A stretch of 64,000 nucleotides of DNA from Rhodococcus ruber (lineage in GTDB: Bacteria; Actinomycetota; Actinomycetes; Mycobacteriales; Mycobacteriaceae): the NCBI RefSeq assembly GCF_027270735.1, contig NZ_JAPWIJ010000006.1, positions 407,071 through 471,070 of the forward strand. The letters are read 5' to 3'. A model generated the notes under the pieces. It was not told the DNA's origin. It worked only from the letters and a program-made list of their open reading frames with translations, and made no database searches. The position numbers and the translations under genes were made by a program. Positions 36,454-46,882 of the stretch are shown here, piece by piece. Position 1 is the stretch's first letter; each line of letters starts with the position of its first letter.

Positions 36454-38031
36454 ATGGCGATCGATACCGCTGCCAACCGAGCAGATCACGAGCTTCTCAC
36501 CAGCGAACTCACCGAACGGCTCGCCGCCGCAGCCCTCGGCGGCAGTGAGAAGTCTCGGGAACGGCACGTCGCCCGCGGCAAGCTGCTCCCCCGCGACCGC
36601 GTCGACGAACTCCTGGACCCTGGCAGCCCGTTCCTCGAAATCGCACCGCTGGCCGCCAACGGTCTGTACGACGACGAATGCCCCGGTGCCGGTGTCATCG
36701 CCGGCATCGGCCGCGTCTCCGGACGCGAGTGCGTGATCATCGCCAACGACGCCACCGTCAAGGGCGGCACCTACTACCCGATGACGGTCAAGAAGCATCT
36801 GCGCGCTCAGGAAATCGCGTTGCAGAACACCCTCCCGTGCATCTATCTCGTCGACTCGGGCGGCGCATTCCTGCCGCGTCAGGACGAGGTGTTCCCCGAC
36901 CGCGACCACTTCGGTCGCATCTTCTTCAATCAGGCGACCATGAGCGCCAAAGGGATTGCACAGATCGCTGCCGTCATGGGCTCCTGCACCGCGGGCGGTG
37001 CCTACGTGCCTGCGATGAGCGACGAAGCGATCATCGTCAGAAACCAGGGCACGATCTTCCTCGGCGGTCCGCCACTGGTGAAGGCTGCGACCGGCGAGGT
37101 CGTCACAGCAGAAGAACTCGGCGGTGGTGATCTGCACTCGAAGATCTCCGGCGTCACCGACCATCTCGCCGACGACGATCGAGACGCACTGCGACGCGTG
37201 CGCCGCATCGTCTCCACCCTCGGGCCCCGCACCCCACGGCCATGGGACATCGTCACCACCCGCGAGCCCGTCGCCGATCAGAGCGAGATCTACGACGTCG
37301 TCCCCACCGATCCTCGCACCCCGTACGACGTGCGCGAGGTGATCACCCGAGTGGTCGATGCAGGCGAGTTCGACGAGTTCAAGGCCGAATACGGCAAGAC
37401 TCTCGTCACCGGATTCGCCCACCTCCACGGCCATCCCGTCGGGATCATCGCAAACAACGGCGTCCTGTTCGCCGAATCTGCCATGAAGGGCGCACATTTC
37501 ATCGAACTGTGCGACAAACGCAGCATCCCACTCGTCTTCCTGCAGAACATCACCGGCTTCATGGTCGGCCGAGACTACGAGGCAGGCGGCATCGCCAAAC
37601 ACGGCGCGAAGATGGTGACGGCAGTTGCCTGCGCCCGCGTCCCCAAGATCACCGTCGTCATCGGTGGCTCCTACGGCGCCGGTAACTACTCCATGTGCGG
37701 CAGAGCGTATTCGCCTCGCTTCCTGTTCATGTGGCCCAACGCTCGCATCTCGGTGATGGGCGGCGAGCAGGCCGCATCGGTGCTCGCCACGGTGCGCAGC
37801 GACCAGCTCGATGCAGCGGGGAAGCCGTGGGGTGAGCAAGACCAGGAAGCGTTCAAGGCTCCGATCCGGGATCAGTACGAGAGCCAGGGCAACCCCTACT
37901 ACTCGACGGCCAGGCTCTGGGACGACGGCATCATCGACCCCGCCGACACCAGGCAGGTTCTCGGACTGGCCCTCTCGGCGTGCGCCAATGCGCCGCTCGA
38001 GCCGGTCTCCTACGGCGTTTTCAGGATGTGA
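36454..38031 (+). CDS. accD1: Acyl-CoA carboxylase beta subunit (methylcrotonyl-CoA type)
   Basis: About 525 residues of the carboxyltransferase family. Markers are [21 protein letters not shown], the oxyanion region [17 protein letters not shown], and the C-terminal [27 protein letters not shown] block (residues ~405-430). The latter, with [17 protein letters not shown], is typical of 3-methylcrotonyl-CoA carboxylase. It transfers CO2 from carboxybiotin to methylcrotonyl-CoA in leucine breakdown. Start at the ATG at 36454 (MAIDTAANR); an in-frame ATG at 36445 is possible. The alpha subunit gene follows. Confidence 0.93.
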   Translation: MAIDTAANRADHELLTSELTERLAAAALGGSEKSRERHVARGKLLPRDRVDELLDPGSPFLEIAPLAANGLYDDECPGAGVIAGIGRVSGRECVIIANDATVKGGTYYPMTVKKHLRAQEIALQNTLPCIYLVDSGGAFLPRQDEVFPDRDHFGRIFFNQATMSAKGIAQIAAVMGSCTAGGAYVPAMSDEAIIVRNQGTIFLGGPPLVKAATGEVVTAEELGGGDLHSKISGVTDHLADDDRDALRRVRRIVSTLGPRTPRPWDIVTTREPVADQSEIYDVVPTDPRTPYDVREVITRVVDAGEFDEFKAEYGKTLVTGFAHLHGHPVGIIANNGVLFAESAMKGAHFIELCDKRSIPLVFLQNITGFMVGRDYEAGGIAKHGAKMVTAVACARVPKITVVIGGSYGAGNYSMCGRAYSPRFLFMWPNARISVMGGEQAASVLATVRSDQLDAAGKPWGEQDQEAFKAPIRDQYESQGNPYYSTARLWDDGIIDPADTRQVLGLALSACANAPLEPVSYGVFRM

Positions 38032-38036
38032 GAGGC

Positions 38037-40034
38037 ATGACCACGATGATCGACACCATTCTGATCGCCAACCGCGGCGAGATCGCCGTCCGAGTGGCAC
38101 GGACCCTGCGCCGCATGGGGATTCGCACCGTCGCCGTGTACAGCGATGCGGACGCCGACGCCCGGCACGTCCGCGAAGCGGATACCGCGGTGCGACTCGG
38201 CCCAGCCAGCGCACGCGAGAGCTACCTCGATATCGACAAGGTGATCGCCGCCGCGAAAGCCACCGGAGCACAGGGAATTCACCCGGGATACGGCTTCCTG
38301 TCCGAGAACTCGGAGTTCGCAACCGCCTGTGCTGCAGCGGGAATCGCCTTCCTCGGACCGCCGGCCAAGGCAATCGAAGTGATGGGCGACAAGATCGCCG
38401 CCAAGGCCGCCGTCAGCGCCTTCGGCGTCCCCGTCGTACCCGGCATCTCTCGTCCGGGCCTGACCGACGAGGACCTCATTGCCGGCGCGCCGGACGTCGG
38501 CTTCCCCGTCCTGGTCAAACCATCCGCAGGCGGCGGCGGCAAGGGTATGCGCCTGGTCGAGCACGCCGAGGACCTCCCCGCGGCATTGACCAGCGCTCGC
38601 CGTGAAGCGGCCTCCTCGTTCGGTGACGACACCCTCTTCCTCGAACGATTCGTGCTGCGGCCACGGCACATCGAGGTACAGATCCTCGCGGACGGCCACG
38701 GCAACGTCATCCACCTCGGCGAACGCGAATGCAGCCTGCAACGACGACATCAGAAGGTCATCGAAGAAGCACCCTCTCCGCTGCTCGACGACGCAACCAG
38801 GGCGCGCATCGGCGAGGCCGCCTGCAATACGGCCCGCAGCGTGGACTACTCCGGTGCCGGCACAGTCGAATTCATCGTCTCGGCCGAGCACCCCGACGAG
38901 TTCTTCTTCATGGAAATGAACACCCGCCTGCAGGTCGAGCACCCGGTCACCGAGATGGTCACCGGACTCGACCTCGTCGAATGGCAGGTCCGTGTAGCTG
39001 CCGGTGAAGCGCTCACTTTGAGCCAGAACGACATTCGCCTGACCGGCCACGCCATCGAGGCCCGCGTCTACGCCGAGGATCCCGGCCGTGGATTCCTCCC
39101 CACCGGCGGCACCGTCGTCGGATTGCGCGAACCCACCGGCCCCGGCATCCGCGTCGACTCCGGCCTCGCCGTAGGAACCGAGGTGGGCAGCAACTACGAC
39201 CCGATGCTCTCGAAAGTCATCGCCCACGGCCCCGACCGCAGCACGGCGCTACGCAGCTTGGATCGAGCGCTCGCCGACACTGCCGTGCTCGGAGTCGTCA
39301 CGAACATCGAGTTTGCGCGATTCCTGCTCGCCGACAACGACGTCCGAGCCGGCAACCTCGATACCGGGCTGCTCGACCGCCGGGTCGAGGATTTCGTGGC
39401 CGCCGAGGCAAGCGACGAGGCGCTGGTCGCCGCGGCAGCCATTGCCTGGCTCGATGTGTGGCAGGCGGCAGGCCACGACATCTGGGGTACGCCGTCGGGA
39501 TGGCGTGTGGGAGCGCACGCGCCGTTCCATTGCCGTCTGGCCTCGGGAGGGCGCACTGCCCACGTGTCCATCACCGGGACCCTCGATGCGGCCACGGTCG
39601 TCGTCGACGACGGAATGCCGCGCACCCTACGCGGCGTGGCCACCGAAGATTCCGTGGATGTGGTGCTCGACGATCGACGTGAGACGATGACGTTCGCCCG
39701 AAGCGGTTCGGCCACCTGGGTTTCCAGCTCCCGCGGCACCTGGCGAATCGATCGAATCGCCGAGCCCAGCGTCCGTGAGAACGAAGCGCACTCCGGAGAC
39801 GCCGAGATCCTCTCCCCGATGCCGGGTTCGATCATCGCGATCGGAACCACCACCGGCACCGCCGTCACCGCAGGCTCGGCCATCGTGGTGGTCGAAGCGA
39901 TGAAGATGGAACACACCCTGACCACGCCCATCGACGGCACCGTCGAACTCACTGTTGCAGTGGGGGATCAGGTCCGCGTAGACCAGGTCCTCGCCCGAAT
40001 CGTTCCCACCGACACCGAACAGGACCAGCCATGA
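38037..40034 (+). CDS. accA1: Acyl-CoA carboxylase alpha subunit (biotin carboxylase plus BCCP)
   Basis: A 665-residue protein with an N-terminal biotin carboxylase ([23 protein letters not shown]-grasp lid [32 protein letters not shown]), a middle linker domain and a C-terminal biotinyl domain with [11 protein letters not shown], where the Lys is biotinylated. Length and domain order match MCC alpha subunits. It follows accD1 by 5 bp and overlaps the acyl-CoA dehydrogenase gene by 4 bp. Confidence 0.94.
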   Translation: MTTMIDTILIANRGEIAVRVARTLRRMGIRTVAVYSDADADARHVREADTAVRLGPASARESYLDIDKVIAAAKATGAQGIHPGYGFLSENSEFATACAAAGIAFLGPPAKAIEVMGDKIAAKAAVSAFGVPVVPGISRPGLTDEDLIAGAPDVGFPVLVKPSAGGGGKGMRLVEHAEDLPAALTSARREAASSFGDDTLFLERFVLRPRHIEVQILADGHGNVIHLGERECSLQRRHQKVIEEAPSPLLDDATRARIGEAACNTARSVDYSGAGTVEFIVSAEHPDEFFFMEMNTRLQVEHPVTEMVTGLDLVEWQVRVAAGEALTLSQNDIRLTGHAIEARVYAEDPGRGFLPTGGTVVGLREPTGPGIRVDSGLAVGTEVGSNYDPMLSKVIAHGPDRSTALRSLDRALADTAVLGVVTNIEFARFLLADNDVRAGNLDTGLLDRRVEDFVAAEASDEALVAAAAIAWLDVWQAAGHDIWGTPSGWRVGAHAPFHCRLASGGRTAHVSITGTLDAATVVVDDGMPRTLRGVATEDSVDVVLDDRRETMTFARSGSATWVSSSRGTWRIDRIAEPSVRENEAHSGDAEILSPMPGSIIAIGTTTGTAVTAGSAIVVVEAMKMEHTLTTPIDGTVELTVAVGDQVRVDQVLARIVPTDTEQDQP

Positions 40035-41197
40035 CCGATCATCTGTCTTCGTCGAATCTGCCCGACGAGTACCAGCAACTGGTGAAGTCCGTTGCCGACT
40101 TCACCCGGACGGTCGTTGCGCCGGTTTCGGCGAAACACGATGCCGAGCACTCGTTTCCGTACGAGGTTGTCGCCGGGATGGCCGAGATGGGCCTGTTCGG
40201 TCTGCCGTTCCCCGAGGAGTTCGGCGGTATGGGCGGTGACTACTTCGCTCTGTGTCTGGCACTCGAGGAGCTCGGCAAGGTCGATCAGAGCGTCGCGATG
40301 ACGCTCGAGGCCGGTGTCTCACTCGGTGCCATGCCGGTCTACCGTTTCGGCAACGATGCGCAGAAGGAGCAGTGGCTGCCCAAGCTCACCGCAGGCAAAG
40401 CCTTGGCCGCGTTCGGCCTGACCGAGCCCGGTGCCGGTAGTGATGCCGGCGGTACCAAGACAACCGCCAAGCGTGACGGCGGCGACTGGATCATCAACGG
40501 CAGCAAGCAGTTCATCACCAACTCCGGCACCGACATCACCGAGCTCGTCACCGTCACCGCGGTGACCGGCGTCGACGAGACAACCGGACGCAAGCAGATC
40601 TCCTCCATCCTGGTGCCCACCGACACCCCGGGCTTCGTTGCGGAGGCTGCGTACAACAAGGTGGGTTGGAATGCGTCCGACACACACCCGCTCAGTTTCA
40701 CCGATGTCCGCGTACCCCAGGAGAACCTACTGGGCCAGGAAGGTCGCGGGTACGCGAACTTCCTGCACATCCTCGACGAGGGACGCATCGCGATCGCTGC
40801 AGTATCGGTCGGAGCCGCGCAAGGCTGCGTCGACGAGAGCGTCAAGTACGCCAAGGAGCGTGAGGCCTTCGGCGCTCCGATCGCCCGCAATCAGGCGATC
40901 TCGTTCAAGATCGCCCGCATGGAGGCACGCGCCCACACCGCGCGAACGGCGTACTACGACGCAGCTGCGTTGATGTTGGCGGGCAAGCCGTTCAAGAAGG
41001 CTGCGTCCATCGCCAAGCTCGTCGCCTCCGAAGCGGCCATGGACAACGCCCGCGATGCCACGCAGATCCACGGCGGCTACGGTTTCATGAACGAGTACGT
41101 CGTCGCCCGTCACTACCGCGACAGCAAGATCCTCGAAATCGGCGAGGGTACAACCGAGGTTCAGCTGATGCTGATCGCCCGGAGCCTGGGACTGTGA
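40031..41197 (+). CDS. fadE19: Acyl-CoA dehydrogenase (FadE19-like)
   Basis: A 388-residue acyl-CoA dehydrogenase. [18 protein letters not shown] is the flavin/substrate motif, [19 protein letters not shown] the C-terminal motif and [17 protein letters not shown] carries a Glu in the standard catalytic-base position. In the matching mycobacterial locus this enzyme acts on short branched acyl-CoAs such as isovaleryl- or 2-methylbutyryl-CoA, supplying the substrate of the carboxylase. ATGA overlap with accA1 and GTGA overlap with the MaoC gene. Confidence 0.92.
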   Translation: MTDHLSSSNLPDEYQQLVKSVADFTRTVVAPVSAKHDAEHSFPYEVVAGMAEMGLFGLPFPEEFGGMGGDYFALCLALEELGKVDQSVAMTLEAGVSLGAMPVYRFGNDAQKEQWLPKLTAGKALAAFGLTEPGAGSDAGGTKTTAKRDGGDWIINGSKQFITNSGTDITELVTVTAVTGVDETTGRKQISSILVPTDTPGFVAEAAYNKVGWNASDTHPLSFTDVRVPQENLLGQEGRGYANFLHILDEGRIAIAAVSVGAAQGCVDESVKYAKEREAFGAPIARNQAISFKIARMEARAHTARTAYYDAAALMLAGKPFKKAASIAKLVASEAAMDNARDATQIHGGYGFMNEYVVARHYRDSKILEIGEGTTEVQLMLIARSLGL

Positions 41198-41679
41198 GCG
41201 ACAAGCGCATTCGCCAACGCGGCCTGTGGTTCGAGGAGATGGAGCTGGGCACCGTCTACGAACACCGTCCGGGACGGACCATCACCGAGGCCGACAACAC
41301 ACTGTTCACCACGCAGACGATGAACACTCAGGCCCTGCACCTCGACGCGGCCTACAGCGAGACAACACCTTTCGGCCAGCGCCTGGTGAATTCGATGTTC
41401 ACGGTCTCGACCCTTGTCGGGTTGTCGGTGACGCAGTTGACCCAGGGCACCATCGTCGCCAATCTCGGCTTCTCCGAGGTCTCTTTTCCCAAGCCGCTGT
41501 TCCACGGCGACACGCTGTACGCGGAGACGGTGATCTCGGACAAGCGCGAATCGAATTCTCGCCCCGGCGAAGGCATCGTGACATTCACCCACACCGGTCG
41601 AAATCAGCACGGGGATGTCGTCGCCATCGCGGTCCGCAAGACGCTGGTCCGAATGCAACCGTCGGAGGACGCATCGTGA
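41194..41679 (+). CDS. MaoC-family (hotdog) hydratase
   Basis: A 161-residue MaoC-like protein. The FxxGxVYEHRPGRTITEADN region fits the hydratase-2 family, and the catalytic-type Asp/His pair may be in ALHLDAAYSE and FGQRLVNSMFT. It starts at a GTG overlapping the fadE19 stop. In the leucine operon it presumably hydrates methylglutaconyl-CoA or a related enoyl-CoA. Next gene is the CitE-like lyase, also GTGA-coupled. Confidence 0.85.
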   Translation: MSDKRIRQRGLWFEEMELGTVYEHRPGRTITEADNTLFTTQTMNTQALHLDAAYSETTPFGQRLVNSMFTVSTLVGLSVTQLTQGTIVANLGFSEVSFPKPLFHGDTLYAETVISDKRESNSRPGEGIVTFTHTGRNQHGDVVAIAVRKTLVRMQPSEDAS

Positions 41680-42515
41680 GCCCCGGGCAGGCCGGAGGCC
41701 GGGCGCAATGTTGGGTTCCGGCGGGTCCGGCATGGCTGTTCTGCCCGGCAGACCGTCCCGAGCGCTACGAAAAAGCCGCAGCCCGAGCAGATGTGGTCAT
41801 CCTCGATCTAGAGGACGCTGTCGGTGCCGCCGACAAGGCCGGAGCTCGCGAGTCCGTGGTGTCGACCGCTCTGGACCCCGCGAGCACCATCGTCCGCATC
41901 AATGCGCACGGTACCGACGATCAGGCCGCCGATCTCCTGGCGTTGAAGCAGACCGGGTACACGACGGTCATGCTGCCCAAATGTGAATCAGCCGAACAGA
42001 TTGTCGCTCTGACTCCGTTGAACGTCGTCGCGTTGATCGAATCTCCACTCGGCGCGATGACGGTGTTCGACGCACTTGCGGCCGACAACGCCATCGGTGC
42101 CATGTGGGGTGCCGAGGACTTGGTCGCCGCCATGGGCGGTAATTCGAGTAGACACGGCGACGGCTCGTACCGCGATGTCGCACAGCATGTTCGGTCGCAT
42201 ACGCTCTTGGCGGCGAAGGCACGCGGGGTGTTCGCACTCGATTCGGTGTTCCTCGACATCCCCGATCTCGACGGGGTGCGAGCCGAGGCCGACGACGCCG
42301 TGGCCGTCGGCTTCGATGGCAAGGTGGCCATCCATCCGAGCCACATCCCGGTCATTCGCGACGCCTATGCCCCGACCCCCGAGGCGATCGAGTGGGCCAC
42401 CGCAGTGCTCGACGCTGTGGCACACAACCGCGGTGTCTTCACCTTCCGCGGTCAGATGGTCGACGCACCCGTTCTGGCGCATGCTCGACGCATCATCGCG
42501 CGTCGAGCCTCGTAG
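41676..42515 (+). CDS. citE: CitE-like beta-hydroxyacyl-CoA lyase
   Basis: A 279-residue HpcH/HpaI-type TIM barrel: LFCPADRPERYEKA, VVILDLEDAVGAADK (metal and catalytic acid), PKCESAEQI, ALIESPLGAMTVF, WGAEDLVAAMGG and a closing VAIHPSHIPVI. Stand-alone CitE proteins cleave beta-hydroxyacyl-CoAs; the mycobacterial relative in this position (Rv2498c) has been described as an HMG-CoA-type lyase. GTG start coupled to maoC. Its last 23 bp overlap the antisense whiB-like gene. Confidence 0.88.
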   Translation: MSPGQAGGRAQCWVPAGPAWLFCPADRPERYEKAAARADVVILDLEDAVGAADKAGARESVVSTALDPASTIVRINAHGTDDQAADLLALKQTGYTTVMLPKCESAEQIVALTPLNVVALIESPLGAMTVFDALAADNAIGAMWGAEDLVAAMGGNSSRHGDGSYRDVAQHVRSHTLLAAKARGVFALDSVFLDIPDLDGVRAEADDAVAVGFDGKVAIHPSHIPVIRDAYAPTPEAIEWATAVLDAVAHNRGVFTFRGQMVDAPVLAHARRIIARRAS

Positions 42516-42777
42516 TTCTCTCGCGCTCGGTCAGCCCGCCCCAGATTCCGTACGGCTCGTCGCATCGCTGGGCGTGGGCCAGGCAGGACTCGACTACCGG
42601 ACATTGCCGACAGATGGCCTTTGCCTCGGCTTCGAGGCGACGAAGGGTGGGGCCACGCAATCCTCTGTCCGGGTAGAACATCGAGATCGGCATCGTTCTG
42701 CACCGGGCTCGAAGTTGCCATTCCCACACGCCGGCGATCGGCGGGGGCAGCCGCACGTCGAGTGATTTGTACTTCAT
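42493..42777 (-). CDS. WhiB-like iron-sulfur regulator
   Basis: A 94-residue Wbl protein. Four Cys in the pattern C26-x29-C56-x2-C59-x5-C65 would ligate a [4Fe-4S] cluster, and the tryptophan turn GIWGG is followed by a basic tail (LTERERTTRLDAR) for DNA contact. It is a redox or NO-responsive partner of the sigma factor in this class. Its 3' end overlaps citE tail to tail by 23 bp, so the two transcripts would be antisense there. The SDR gene lies 20 bp upstream on the same strand. Confidence 0.88.
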   Translation of the reverse strand: MKYKSLDVRLPPPIAGVWEWQLRARCRTMPISMFYPDRGLRGPTLRRLEAEAKAICRQCPVVESCLAHAQRCDEPYGIWGGLTERERTTRLDAR

Positions 42778-42797
42778 GGTGTTCCGTCCTGAGATTC

Positions 42798-43571
42798 TCA
42801 GTGCATGTGGCTTCCACCGTTGATGTCGATCGTGGTGCCGGTGAGGTACGCGGCGTCCTCGGACGACAGGAACGTGATGACGGAGGCAACTTCGCGGGTG
42901 GTGGCCGTGCGTCCGAGCGGAATGCCCTGGGCGATGGCCTTTTCCTGTTCGTCGGTGCTGCCGACACGGATGTTGGTGTCCACAGCTCCCGGAGTGACCG
43001 CGTTGATCGTCACGCCCGTATCTTCCAACTCACGGGCCAGGGACTTGGTGAAACCGAGCAGAGCGGCCTTGGCCGAGGAGTACGGGACCTTGCCGAAGAC
43101 TCCGCCGCCGCGTTGCGCCGAGACCGAGGACATGGTGATGATCCGACCCCACCGCTGCTCGATCATGTCCGGCAAGAATGCTTTGGTGACCAGGTAGGTT
43201 CCGGTGGCGTTGACCGCGAAGACCTTGTTCCAGAGCTCGACCGTGGTTTCGAGAAACGGCACCGGGGACGTGATGCCGGCAATGTTCGCCACGGCTCCGA
43301 CCGGTGGCAGGTTCCCTGCTTCGACCTCCGATTTCGTTGCTGCATAGGCCTTGAGAACGGAATCCTCGTCCGATACGTCGATGGCGTGCCCGAACGCAGC
43401 GACGTTGTACGCCGCCGCGATCTCTGCCGCAACCTTCTCGGACTTCTCGCCGTCGAGGTCGAGAATGACGACGCCCCAGCCGTCCTCGGCGTAGCGCTCC
43501 GCGGTGGCGCGGCCGATTCCCTTGTCGGAGGTAGCCCCGGTGATCACTGCGGTACGGATGGTTGTGGTCAT
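42798..43571 (-). CDS. SDR-family dehydrogenase (sugar/polyol locus)
   Basis: A 257-residue classical SDR. TGATSDKGIGRATAERY is the cofactor motif with a two-residue insertion, VANIAGI the NAG-type motif, ITMSSVSAQRG the Ser and YSSAKAALLGF the YxxxK motif. Coupled by ATGA to the TIM-barrel isomerase gene upstream and divergent from the transporter/transketolase operon. Probably oxidises a polyol or sugar from the same pathway. Confidence 0.86.
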   Translation of the reverse strand: MTTTIRTAVITGATSDKGIGRATAERYAEDGWGVVILDLDGEKSEKVAAEIAAAYNVAAFGHAIDVSDEDSVLKAYAATKSEVEAGNLPPVGAVANIAGITSPVPFLETTVELWNKVFAVNATGTYLVTKAFLPDMIEQRWGRIITMSSVSAQRGGGVFGKVPYSSAKAALLGFTKSLARELEDTGVTINAVTPGAVDTNIRVGSTDEQEKAIAQGIPLGRTATTREVASVITFLSSEDAAYLTGTTIDINGGSHMH

Positions 43572-44446
43572 GATGTCTCCTGGTGTGTGTCGAGTAGCAG
43601 TTCGGTGATCAGGTCTCCGGCGGCAGTGGTCGCCGCCGGACGTTGTTCGTCGGAGATGTCTCTCGTTTCGAGTTCGAGCGCGAAATGGCCGTTGAATCCC
43701 ACGGATCGGAGCGCATCGATGCCGCCGCGGAAGTCGACCTCGCCGCGACCCACGCTGACGTTGATGTTGCCCGGGTCGTCGATGGCGTCGGCTCCATCGA
43801 GCCGGACGTCGCCGCGGGTCGCATCGCGAACATGAACGTGCGAGATTCGGCTGCCCATCGACCGCGCGAAGTGAATCGGGTCGCCTCCGGAGGCAACAAT
43901 GTGGCTGAAGTCCATGACGATGCCGATCGCCGGATCGATGCGCTCGGCCAACGCGGCTGCGCGCCCGGTGGTGCAGCAGAGCCGGAACACATGCAGCGAC
44001 TCGGTCCAGACGTTCACGCCGTGCCGATGGGCCCGTGTCGACGCATAGTTCAGGTTGGCCGCGACCCGATCGAGATCGAAGTCGAGCGACTCGATGGGCT
44101 CATGCCCGAGGGCGCCGTTCGGTAGCACGAGCGCCTGAGCCCCCACCTGTGAAGCTAACTCGAGCAGTCGTTCGAGGTGAACAACCGCCCCGAGGTTGGT
44201 AGTCGGATCGTTCAGATCTCCGACATCGCAATTGATCGACCGGACGGCCAGGCCTGAGCGCTGCACAACCTCCACCACCTCGCGAACACCACGATCGCCC
44301 AGGTCCAGGGGCACGTGGTCGCACACCCCTGGTAGCGATCCCAGGTCGATTTCCGCGAATCCGAGCTCGCCGATGACGTCGAGCGCGCTGCCCAGAGGTA
44401 GGTGCCGAAACGAGATCGTCGAGCAGCCCAGCCGCGAATCGAACAT
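43568..44446 (-). CDS. Sugar phosphate isomerase/epimerase-like TIM barrel
   Basis: A 292-residue xylose-isomerase-like TIM-barrel protein: LGCSTISFRHLPLGSALDVI at the N-terminus, metal-ligand candidates in WTESLHVFRL, GIVMDFSHIVA, SHVHVRDA and FALELETRD (Glu, Asp, His, Glu set). It would isomerise or epimerise a keto sugar. Starts at 44446 (MFDSRLG), with GGAGG upstream on the minus strand. First gene of the minus-strand half of the locus. Confidence 0.83.
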   Translation of the reverse strand: MFDSRLGCSTISFRHLPLGSALDVIGELGFAEIDLGSLPGVCDHVPLDLGDRGVREVVEVVQRSGLAVRSINCDVGDLNDPTTNLGAVVHLERLLELASQVGAQALVLPNGALGHEPIESLDFDLDRVAANLNYASTRAHRHGVNVWTESLHVFRLCCTTGRAAALAERIDPAIGIVMDFSHIVASGGDPIHFARSMGSRISHVHVRDATRGDVRLDGADAIDDPGNINVSVGRGEVDFRGGIDALRSVGFNGHFALELETRDISDEQRPAATTAAGDLITELLLDTHQETS

Positions 44447-44504
44447 CCGAGCCTCCTTCCTGTCGTCGTGATGCGGACCACAGTAGGCACCCCTCCGGCC
44501 CTTC

Positions 44505-44570
44505 GTCAACCGTCGCCGGTTGACTGTTGACAGTAACAGTGGAATAGGTCACACTCGTGATGTTGACAGT
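44505..44570. promoter_or_regulatory. Operator cluster in the isomerase/transporter divergent region
   Basis: Contains a perfect palindrome GTCAACCG-TCGC-CGGTTGAC (44505-44524). The 13-mer CTGTTGACAGTAA follows at 44524-44536, and a second TGTTGACAGT is at 44561-44570. The 13-mer recurs on the minus strand at 47916-47928 before the GntR gene, so the sites are probably bound by that regulator. Confidence 0.7.
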
Positions 44571-44621
44571 CGACGGTCACTTGGACGAGTTTGAAACCAA
44601 CACCTCAGCAGGAGAGCCCCC

Positions 44622-45980
44622 ATGAGCACAGATGCTCTGCAGATGCGCGGACCGGTTCACGGCACAAAAGACGCCAAACGCGTCGCCGTCGGATCTTCGG
44701 TCGGTGCCGTCATCGAAACGTACGACTTCATCGGCTTCGGCACCGCCGCCGCCCTCTACTTCGGAACCGCATTTTTCCCCGGCTCCAACTCCGTCACCGG
44801 CACACTCGCGGCCTTCGCCACCCTCGGTGTCGGGTTCGCAGCCCGCCCCCTCGGCGGCATCGTCGGAGGACACCTGGGCGATCGCGTAGGCCGTAAACCC
44901 GTACTGGTCGGCTCCCTGATCCTCATGGGCATCGCCACCTTCGCCATCGGCTTGCTGCCCACGTACGCCCAAGCCGGCATCATCGCGCCGATCCTGCTCG
45001 TGGTGGTGCGCATCATCCAGGGACTCGCCTTCGGTGCCGAATGGGGCGGCGCGATCCTGATGAGTTACGAGCACGCGCCGTGGCGCAAGAAAGGCAAGTT
45101 CACCGGCATCGTGCAGGCCGGCTTCCCCGTCGGACTACTGCTCGCCAACCTCGTCTTCCTCGGAAGCGTGCACCTCGGCGGCGACTGGGCCTGGCGAGTG
45201 CCCTTCTTGTTCAGCATCGTCCTGGTCGCAGTCGGCCTGATCATCCGCTCGAAGGTTCCCGAGTCGCCGGTGTTCGACGACGTCAAAGAAGCAGGCGTCT
45301 CCAAGTCTCCGATCAAAGAGGCCATCAAGCACGACTGGCGAAACATTCTGCGCGGCATCGGTCTTCGTATCGCCGAGACTGCGGGATACGCAGTGTCCGT
45401 CACCTACATGATCTCCTACCTGCACACGCAGGAGCTGGCGACCACGTCCGAGACCATCACCGCACTGTGTATTGCTTCGTTCATCGGTATCTTCGCCACA
45501 ACCGGTTGGGCCGCCCTCACCGACCGGATCGGACGACGCCCCCTATACATCGCGGTGTGCAGCTTCGCCGCACTGTTCGGAATACCGATGTTCCTGCTCG
45601 TCAACACCGGTCTGTTCCTGTTCGTCATCGCGACCATCGTGCTCGCCTACGCCGTCTGCCAGAATGCCCTCGCCGGCGCTCAGGGTGCCTGGTTCCCCGA
45701 GCTGTTCGACGCCTCTCGCCGTGCATCGGGAGCTTCACTGGCGTACCAGATCTCGGCCATGGTCTCCGGCTTCACTCCGTTCATAACGACGCTGCTGTTC
45801 GTCTGGCTCGGGTGGCTCGGACCGGCCTTGCTGTTCATTGCCTACGCCCTGATCGGTCTCGGCTCCGCCATCGTCACCAAAGAAACCTGGGGCCCGACCG
45901 AGAGACGCCTCGCGGCACAGGCAGAACTCGACACCCCAGCGAATTTTCCGGCCACCACACGCGCAAAGGAATTACTGTGA
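44622..45980 (+). CDS. MHS-family MFS transporter
   Basis: A 452-residue 12-helix transporter of the metabolite:H+ symporter type. AVIETYDFIGFGTAAALYFG opens helix 1, GGIVGGHLGDRVGRKPVLV is the loop 2-3 signature, and GLAFGAEWGGAILMSYEHAP is characteristic of MHS proteins. Substrates in this family are carboxylates, osmolytes or sugar acids; here, whatever feeds the transketolase pair. AGGAG lies 7 bp before the ATG. GTGA overlap with the transketolase N-subunit gene. Confidence 0.87.
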   Translation: MSTDALQMRGPVHGTKDAKRVAVGSSVGAVIETYDFIGFGTAAALYFGTAFFPGSNSVTGTLAAFATLGVGFAARPLGGIVGGHLGDRVGRKPVLVGSLILMGIATFAIGLLPTYAQAGIIAPILLVVVRIIQGLAFGAEWGGAILMSYEHAPWRKKGKFTGIVQAGFPVGLLLANLVFLGSVHLGGDWAWRVPFLFSIVLVAVGLIIRSKVPESPVFDDVKEAGVSKSPIKEAIKHDWRNILRGIGLRIAETAGYAVSVTYMISYLHTQELATTSETITALCIASFIGIFATTGWAALTDRIGRRPLYIAVCSFAALFGIPMFLLVNTGLFLFVIATIVLAYAVCQNALAGAQGAWFPELFDASRRASGASLAYQISAMVSGFTPFITTLLFVWLGWLGPALLFIAYALIGLGSAIVTKETWGPTERRLAAQAELDTPANFPATTRAKELL

Positions 45981-46882
45981 GCACGATAACCGAAGCAGCA
46001 CAGCATGACTCGAAGAGCAGGATCGAACACGCAGCCGAATTCGCGTACGCCATGCGCCACCATGTCATCGATATGGGCGAAGCTCAGGGACAGGGCTACG
46101 TAGGGCAGGCCCTCGGCGCTGCGGACATCTTCGCTGCCGTGTACGCCGACAGGTTGAACTACCGGGCCGAGGATCCCGAATGGGCCGAACGCGACCGCTT
46201 TCTGCTCTCCACCGGCCACTACGCCATCGGTCTCTACGCCGCCCTGGCCGCGGCGGGCATCGTCCCCGTCGCCGAACTCGAAACCTACGGCTCGGATGAG
46301 TCCCGACTCCCGATGTCCGGAATGGCAACCTACACAACGGGTATGGAAATCTCTGGCGGTTCGCTGGGCCACGGACTGACCGTCGCAGTGGGGATGGCAC
46401 TCGGACTCCGACATCAGCGTTCCGCGTCGCGGGTATTCAACTTTCTCTCCGACGGCGAACTGGACGAAGGTTCCACCTGGGAGGCCGCGATGGGTGCCCA
46501 TCACCACCGACTCGGCAACCTCATCGCCATGGTCGACATGAACGCGCTCCAGGCGGACGGCCCCACAGCAGGTGTGCTCGGAATCGAGCCCGTTCACGAG
46601 AAATGGGCTGCAATGGGGTGGAGCGTCTACCGCGTGAACGGGAACGATCCCGCGGCCCTGTCTGCCGCATTCGACTCTGCCTGCGCCGCAGCCGAGCCCG
46701 TCGGAACACCCTCGATCATCATCTGCGACACCAAGATCGGCTACGGAGTCCCCTTGCTCGAAAACCGGGAGAAGGCGCACTTCATGCGCATAGACGAGAG
46801 CGAGTGGAGCATCTGCCGCGACCAGTTGACCGAGCGTTTCACCGACCCGACCTACCTGCAGGAAAACGAGGTTCAGGCATGA
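45977..46882 (+). CDS. Split transketolase, N-terminal (ThDP-binding) subunit
   Basis: A 301-residue protein equal to the N-terminal third of transketolase. RDRFLLSTGHYAIGLYAAL, GMEISGGSLGHGLTVAVGMA and the ThDP-binding block FLSDGELDEGSTWEAAM...VDMNALQADG (GDG-N type, Ser replacing the first Gly). It pairs with the downstream C-terminal subunit. Split transketolases of this sort act in dedicated sugar pathways rather than the main pentose phosphate route. GTG start coupled to the transporter gene. Confidence 0.88.
   Translation: MSTITEAAQHDSKSRIEHAAEFAYAMRHHVIDMGEAQGQGYVGQALGAADIFAAVYADRLNYRAEDPEWAERDRFLLSTGHYAIGLYAALAAAGIVPVAELETYGSDESRLPMSGMATYTTGMEISGGSLGHGLTVAVGMALGLRHQRSASRVFNFLSDGELDEGSTWEAAMGAHHHRLGNLIAMVDMNALQADGPTAGVLGIEPVHEKWAAMGWSVYRVNGNDPAALSAAFDSACAAAEPVGTPSIIICDTKIGYGVPLLENREKAHFMRIDESEWSICRDQLTERFTDPTYLQENEVQA

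Noticed and set aside
36397..38373. Long open frame antisense to accD1 (about 658 codons)
   Set aside because: It mirrors the codon-position GC bias of accD1, lacks recognisable motifs, and the sense protein is a clear carboxyltransferase.
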